The notes beneath the pieces were generated by a model, which was not told the origin of the DNA, did no database searches, and was given only the letters and a program-made list of their open reading frames with translations. Made by a program: the position numbers and the translations under genes. A stretch of DNA of 64,000 nt, taken from the NCBI GenBank assembly GCA_032622095.1, contig CP136066.1, positions 97,733,319-97,797,318 on the forward strand, read 5' to 3'. Numbering within the stretch: position 1 is the first letter of the stretch; every line of letters begins with the position of its first letter. The stretch comes from Siphonodentalium dalli. Taxonomy: Eukaryota > Mollusca > Scaphopoda > Gadilida > Siphonodentaliidae. Of the stretch, positions 61,124 through 64,000 are shown one piece after another.

Positions 61124-64000
61124 TCTTGGGAGTACAGACATAAAATGCCACGTGATGTCCGTACTGAGTACGCACATACTTCACCACAATGGCAGTCAGT
61201 CAATTCTCATAACTTGAACTCAGAAATTAGTGCAATGATTGTATCTTGAAGTTTGAAACAATGTATGATGTTCCGGGATTGTGAATGATAATAACAGGTC
61301 TTTCAATGGAGTCAGTTTTATGGTTTTTATGATATTCCTGTTATATTTTTTCACTAGAAAATGGCAATATCGCTAACGGTCAAGCACATGATGTAATGAT
61401 GTCATTCAGCAGCGAAGAGGTTAATCAAGGTTCATGCTCTCAAGGATTGGTCAAATTGAGGCTATTCAGGGCTGTTTTTGCGACAATTTCAACAGGTTTT
61501 CAAACCTATTTCAAGGTTTTTCAAGTGCATTGTGTCACAGAACATTAAAATGAGTCATGTTTGATATTTTTTGAGCCACTTTTCATTTACTTGAGCCACA
61601 TTTGTTCAACCATATTTTTTGGAGCCACTTTGATTTAAACATATTCAAAGAACAACACGAGCTAATTAACCAAAATTAAAGTCTAACATTGGAGGGCCTT
61701 CAATTGCAATTTTCATTAATAATAAGTCTAAATGTGGAACAGAAAGTCTGTTTCGCCGTTTATCTTTGATTAAATTTTGATACTAGAAGGCCCTCTCACA
61801 TTCCAGTCGACACTGGTACACAATATAGTGTTTCTGCAAAATCTGAAATTATAGGATATGTGTCCTTTCTTTAAAGAACAAAATGAACAAGATCATCGAT
61901 GTCCTTCATTTCTTACTCCCCCTTGCACATACTTCGAAATGTTTATATACTTGATGTAAGATCTTCCAGTGTAATATCCTCATCAGTCCGTTGTTTGAAT
62001 GTCAGTAGTTTAGGAATTGCATTTGCGATCTGTCTAGATTTGGATGCAGGATTGAAAATTGTTGTCAAACCTATCAACACTTCAGCGTCCTCATTGTCAG
62101 TGAACCTACTTTTGAGATTTTCAACCAGTGCTGAAGAAAACTTTCCAAAGAAAGCGGTCACTTCTTTCATTTTAGTAGACTGTTCCGCACTATCTCGGAA
62201 ATCTAACTTTCGTTTAAGATTCATGTTTAGGATTTGAATGTTCAAGCTTTGGTCACATGTACTTATGTAAAATGCGCTAACAAAACCCAGTGTACTAACG
62301 AGTATTACAAGCGGATGTTACTGTTGACGAGAAATACATGGCCATTGATTGACTAATGTGTTCTTATCGAGTAGAAATAAGAAACCATTCAGTGTACGCG
62401 ATACAATTACATCTAGTCGCTGTGACATAAGCCGAGAATGCTTTCATTCAGACTGTCTCGCGGTGGGATCACATTGTCTGATTGTTAAACTTAATCTGGC
62501 TGACAGCAGTTATTTTAAGAGCCGCACACCTAAATTATTTGAGCCACTTTCTTTAGCCACTAGCACATTTTCTTGAGCCACTTTTGTTTTTCTTTCGCAA
62601 TTTGCCACATTTGCTCACGGCAGCGTGAACACTGGTCATGTTGACATTGTTGTACAGTAATTGAGGTATAACTATAGTTATATTATAAGTTTAATAGTTT
62701 AATGCTTTCAAAAAAATACTATCAGAATGTCCAATGAATACATACTGTTTGCCCTCTTAATTCAGATTGTTTGGCTTCGGCAATCTGCTACGGCAACCCT
62801 TTTCCATGACCCAGTTTGCTTCAGCAAATGGCTTAGGCATTGCTGGTTGCCGTAGCCAATTATGTGTGCTGTCCACCTTGACTGGTCCCCGGACTATAAA
62901 CCTTGCCATCGCTCTGCTTTGGACGTCGTTATTATAGACCGGTCGTTATTATAGACCGGACTATCGCCATTTTGAGGATCTCCGGTCAGATTCTGACCGG
63001 GACTAAAATAGAACAGTGCAAGCTGATTGGCTGAAGTGATTTGTGTGTTATGTTCAAAGACCCACATTTGACTAGATTCTGTCGATCTTTGGCGGGAAAA
63101 AATTATCAAAACATAGTATTTTGATATCCTACTTAATATTTATGAATAGATATTTTAAATATGTAAACTATTTTTGCAGAACACACAAGGCAACGTATTG
63201 TGTTTTGATGGGTATCCCAGTGTTGCTGTTGTCTCTCTGTCGTCATATTTGGATCAATGACGCAAATGACGTCATCTACTTAAAGATGGCGATAGTCTCT
63301 TATGGGAGGGCACGTCACAGAGCGATAGCGCCGTATTGTTTCACATATGAGCCAGGGACGAGTCTACTGTCCACCATGCAAAATTTCATTGAGACCTGAT
63401 GAATCATGGCCATGCTGTCTGCACGGGTACTTTTAGAGGACAATTATTAATTTTCATCCATTTCTACCAAGTCCCAGTCTTTATAGGATGATATAAAATT
63501 TATATCCCTCATCATGAAATCAGCCTTTCAAACTCATTCTCTAGTGTACCATCTCATAGATAATTATTTAATATCTGTATTTTTAAATTTTACTAGCTGC
63601 AACAGGATCCATTTGGGAGCCTTTATTCAGCATCGGATGGGCCTGTGCTGAACTAGGGGCCTGTGACCTCTTTGTAAACTTTGCACACATTTTGTTCTTT
63701 GACATAATCCTTTATTCAGTGGCGGCTGCATTGTGCACTTCAGCACATTTTGATTGCTAACATTTCGATTTAAGGACAATATGCAAATTTAATTTAAAAA
63801 AAAACAAATTATAACTTTTTTATTTTTGAGCTTTTTTAGGGGATATGAACTCCATACTCAATTTAACAAAACAAATATTTGTTTTTAAATCACAATTCTA
63901 AACAAGAGCATCGCTTGGGTTTGGCAAAATACGCCCTTTAGCCATTTCCAATTGTACTCCCGCAAAATAAAATAAAAGGTCGCAGACCACATGTCCCCCG
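61124..64000. other. TRAF upstream intron or intergenic; no exon found
   Basis: TTGAGCCACTTT-like words cluster at 61565-61640 and 62530-62585. Between them a 100-codon minus-strand frame (61943-62245) reads VENLKSRFTDNEDAEVLIGL then TTIFNPASKSR. This vaguely recalls the C-terminal part of hAT-type transposases, which I cannot confirm. A 17-bp doublet, GGTCGTTATTATAGACC, is at 62922-62957. Confidence 0.35.

Noticed and set aside
63121-63399. 92-codon plus-strand frame after a TTTTTGCAG-like acceptor
   Set aside because: No family likeness and no donor with supporting context.

Overview
This is eukaryotic, animal nuclear DNA. It has no operons or dense coding. The two recognisable host genes are split by introns, and almost everything else is transposon-derived, palindromic or tandemly repeated. 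The sequence is AT-rich by eye. The repeat types point to a marine invertebrate: ~160-bp tandem-repeat elements ending in an ACGG/ACAC-rich stretch, Helitron ends with a hairpin plus CTAG, CR1/L2-like retrotransposons with GATA-type tails, and repeats built on 'CCAAGATGGC' and 'GGGCCATAACTCTGG'. A mollusc, perhaps a bivalve, is my best guess; this is inference, not proof.

Host genes. (1) A complete four-exon NPC2 gene (Niemann-Pick C2, lysosomal sterol transfer protein) lies on + at 8866-23348. It encodes 149 residues with a signal peptide and all six family cysteines. A TATA box and a CLEAR-like E-box lie upstream. (2) The last coding exon of a TRAF gene, closest to TRAF3, lies on - at 59679-60259. 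It carries the C-terminal TRAF/MATH domain; the earlier exons were not found in the window. No rRNA, true tRNA or CRISPR was seen.

Layout. 1-8.0 kb: fragmentary repeats, two large foldback elements (about 550-2301 and 5626-6990), a 257-bp TTAA MITE, a 36-bp minisatellite and an RT relic. 8.0-24 kb: the NPC2 locus; its introns hold a foldback 10 bp after the exon 1 donor, a retrotransposon with a 13-bp target duplication, a second RT relic 12 bp after the exon 2 donor, a hAT-like element inside a TTAA MITE, and more MITEs. The NPC2 3' end is duplicated over about 75 bp around two MITEs. 24-34 kb: mostly unassigned sequence with foldback MITEs. 34.1-35.7 kb: a non-autonomous Helitron. 36.2-40.0 kb: a ~140-bp satellite with a ~1.13-kb higher-order repeat. 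40.3-41.6 kb: a TTAA MITE and a second, 717-bp Helitron. 42.4-50.6 kb: three tandem-repeat elements of ~160-bp units. 51.4-55.2 kb: nested foldbacks and a 1.77-kb TIR element inside a MITE. 55.2-64 kb: a ~0.9-kb long inverted repeat, then the TRAF exon flanked by two hAT-type MITEs.

The two genes are not functionally linked as far as the sequence shows. The main story is the repeat landscape: repeated nesting that gives insertion order, elements whose arms or cores are satellites, and a 20-bp terminal motif shared by two otherwise different element types. I found no convincing new protein-coding system.
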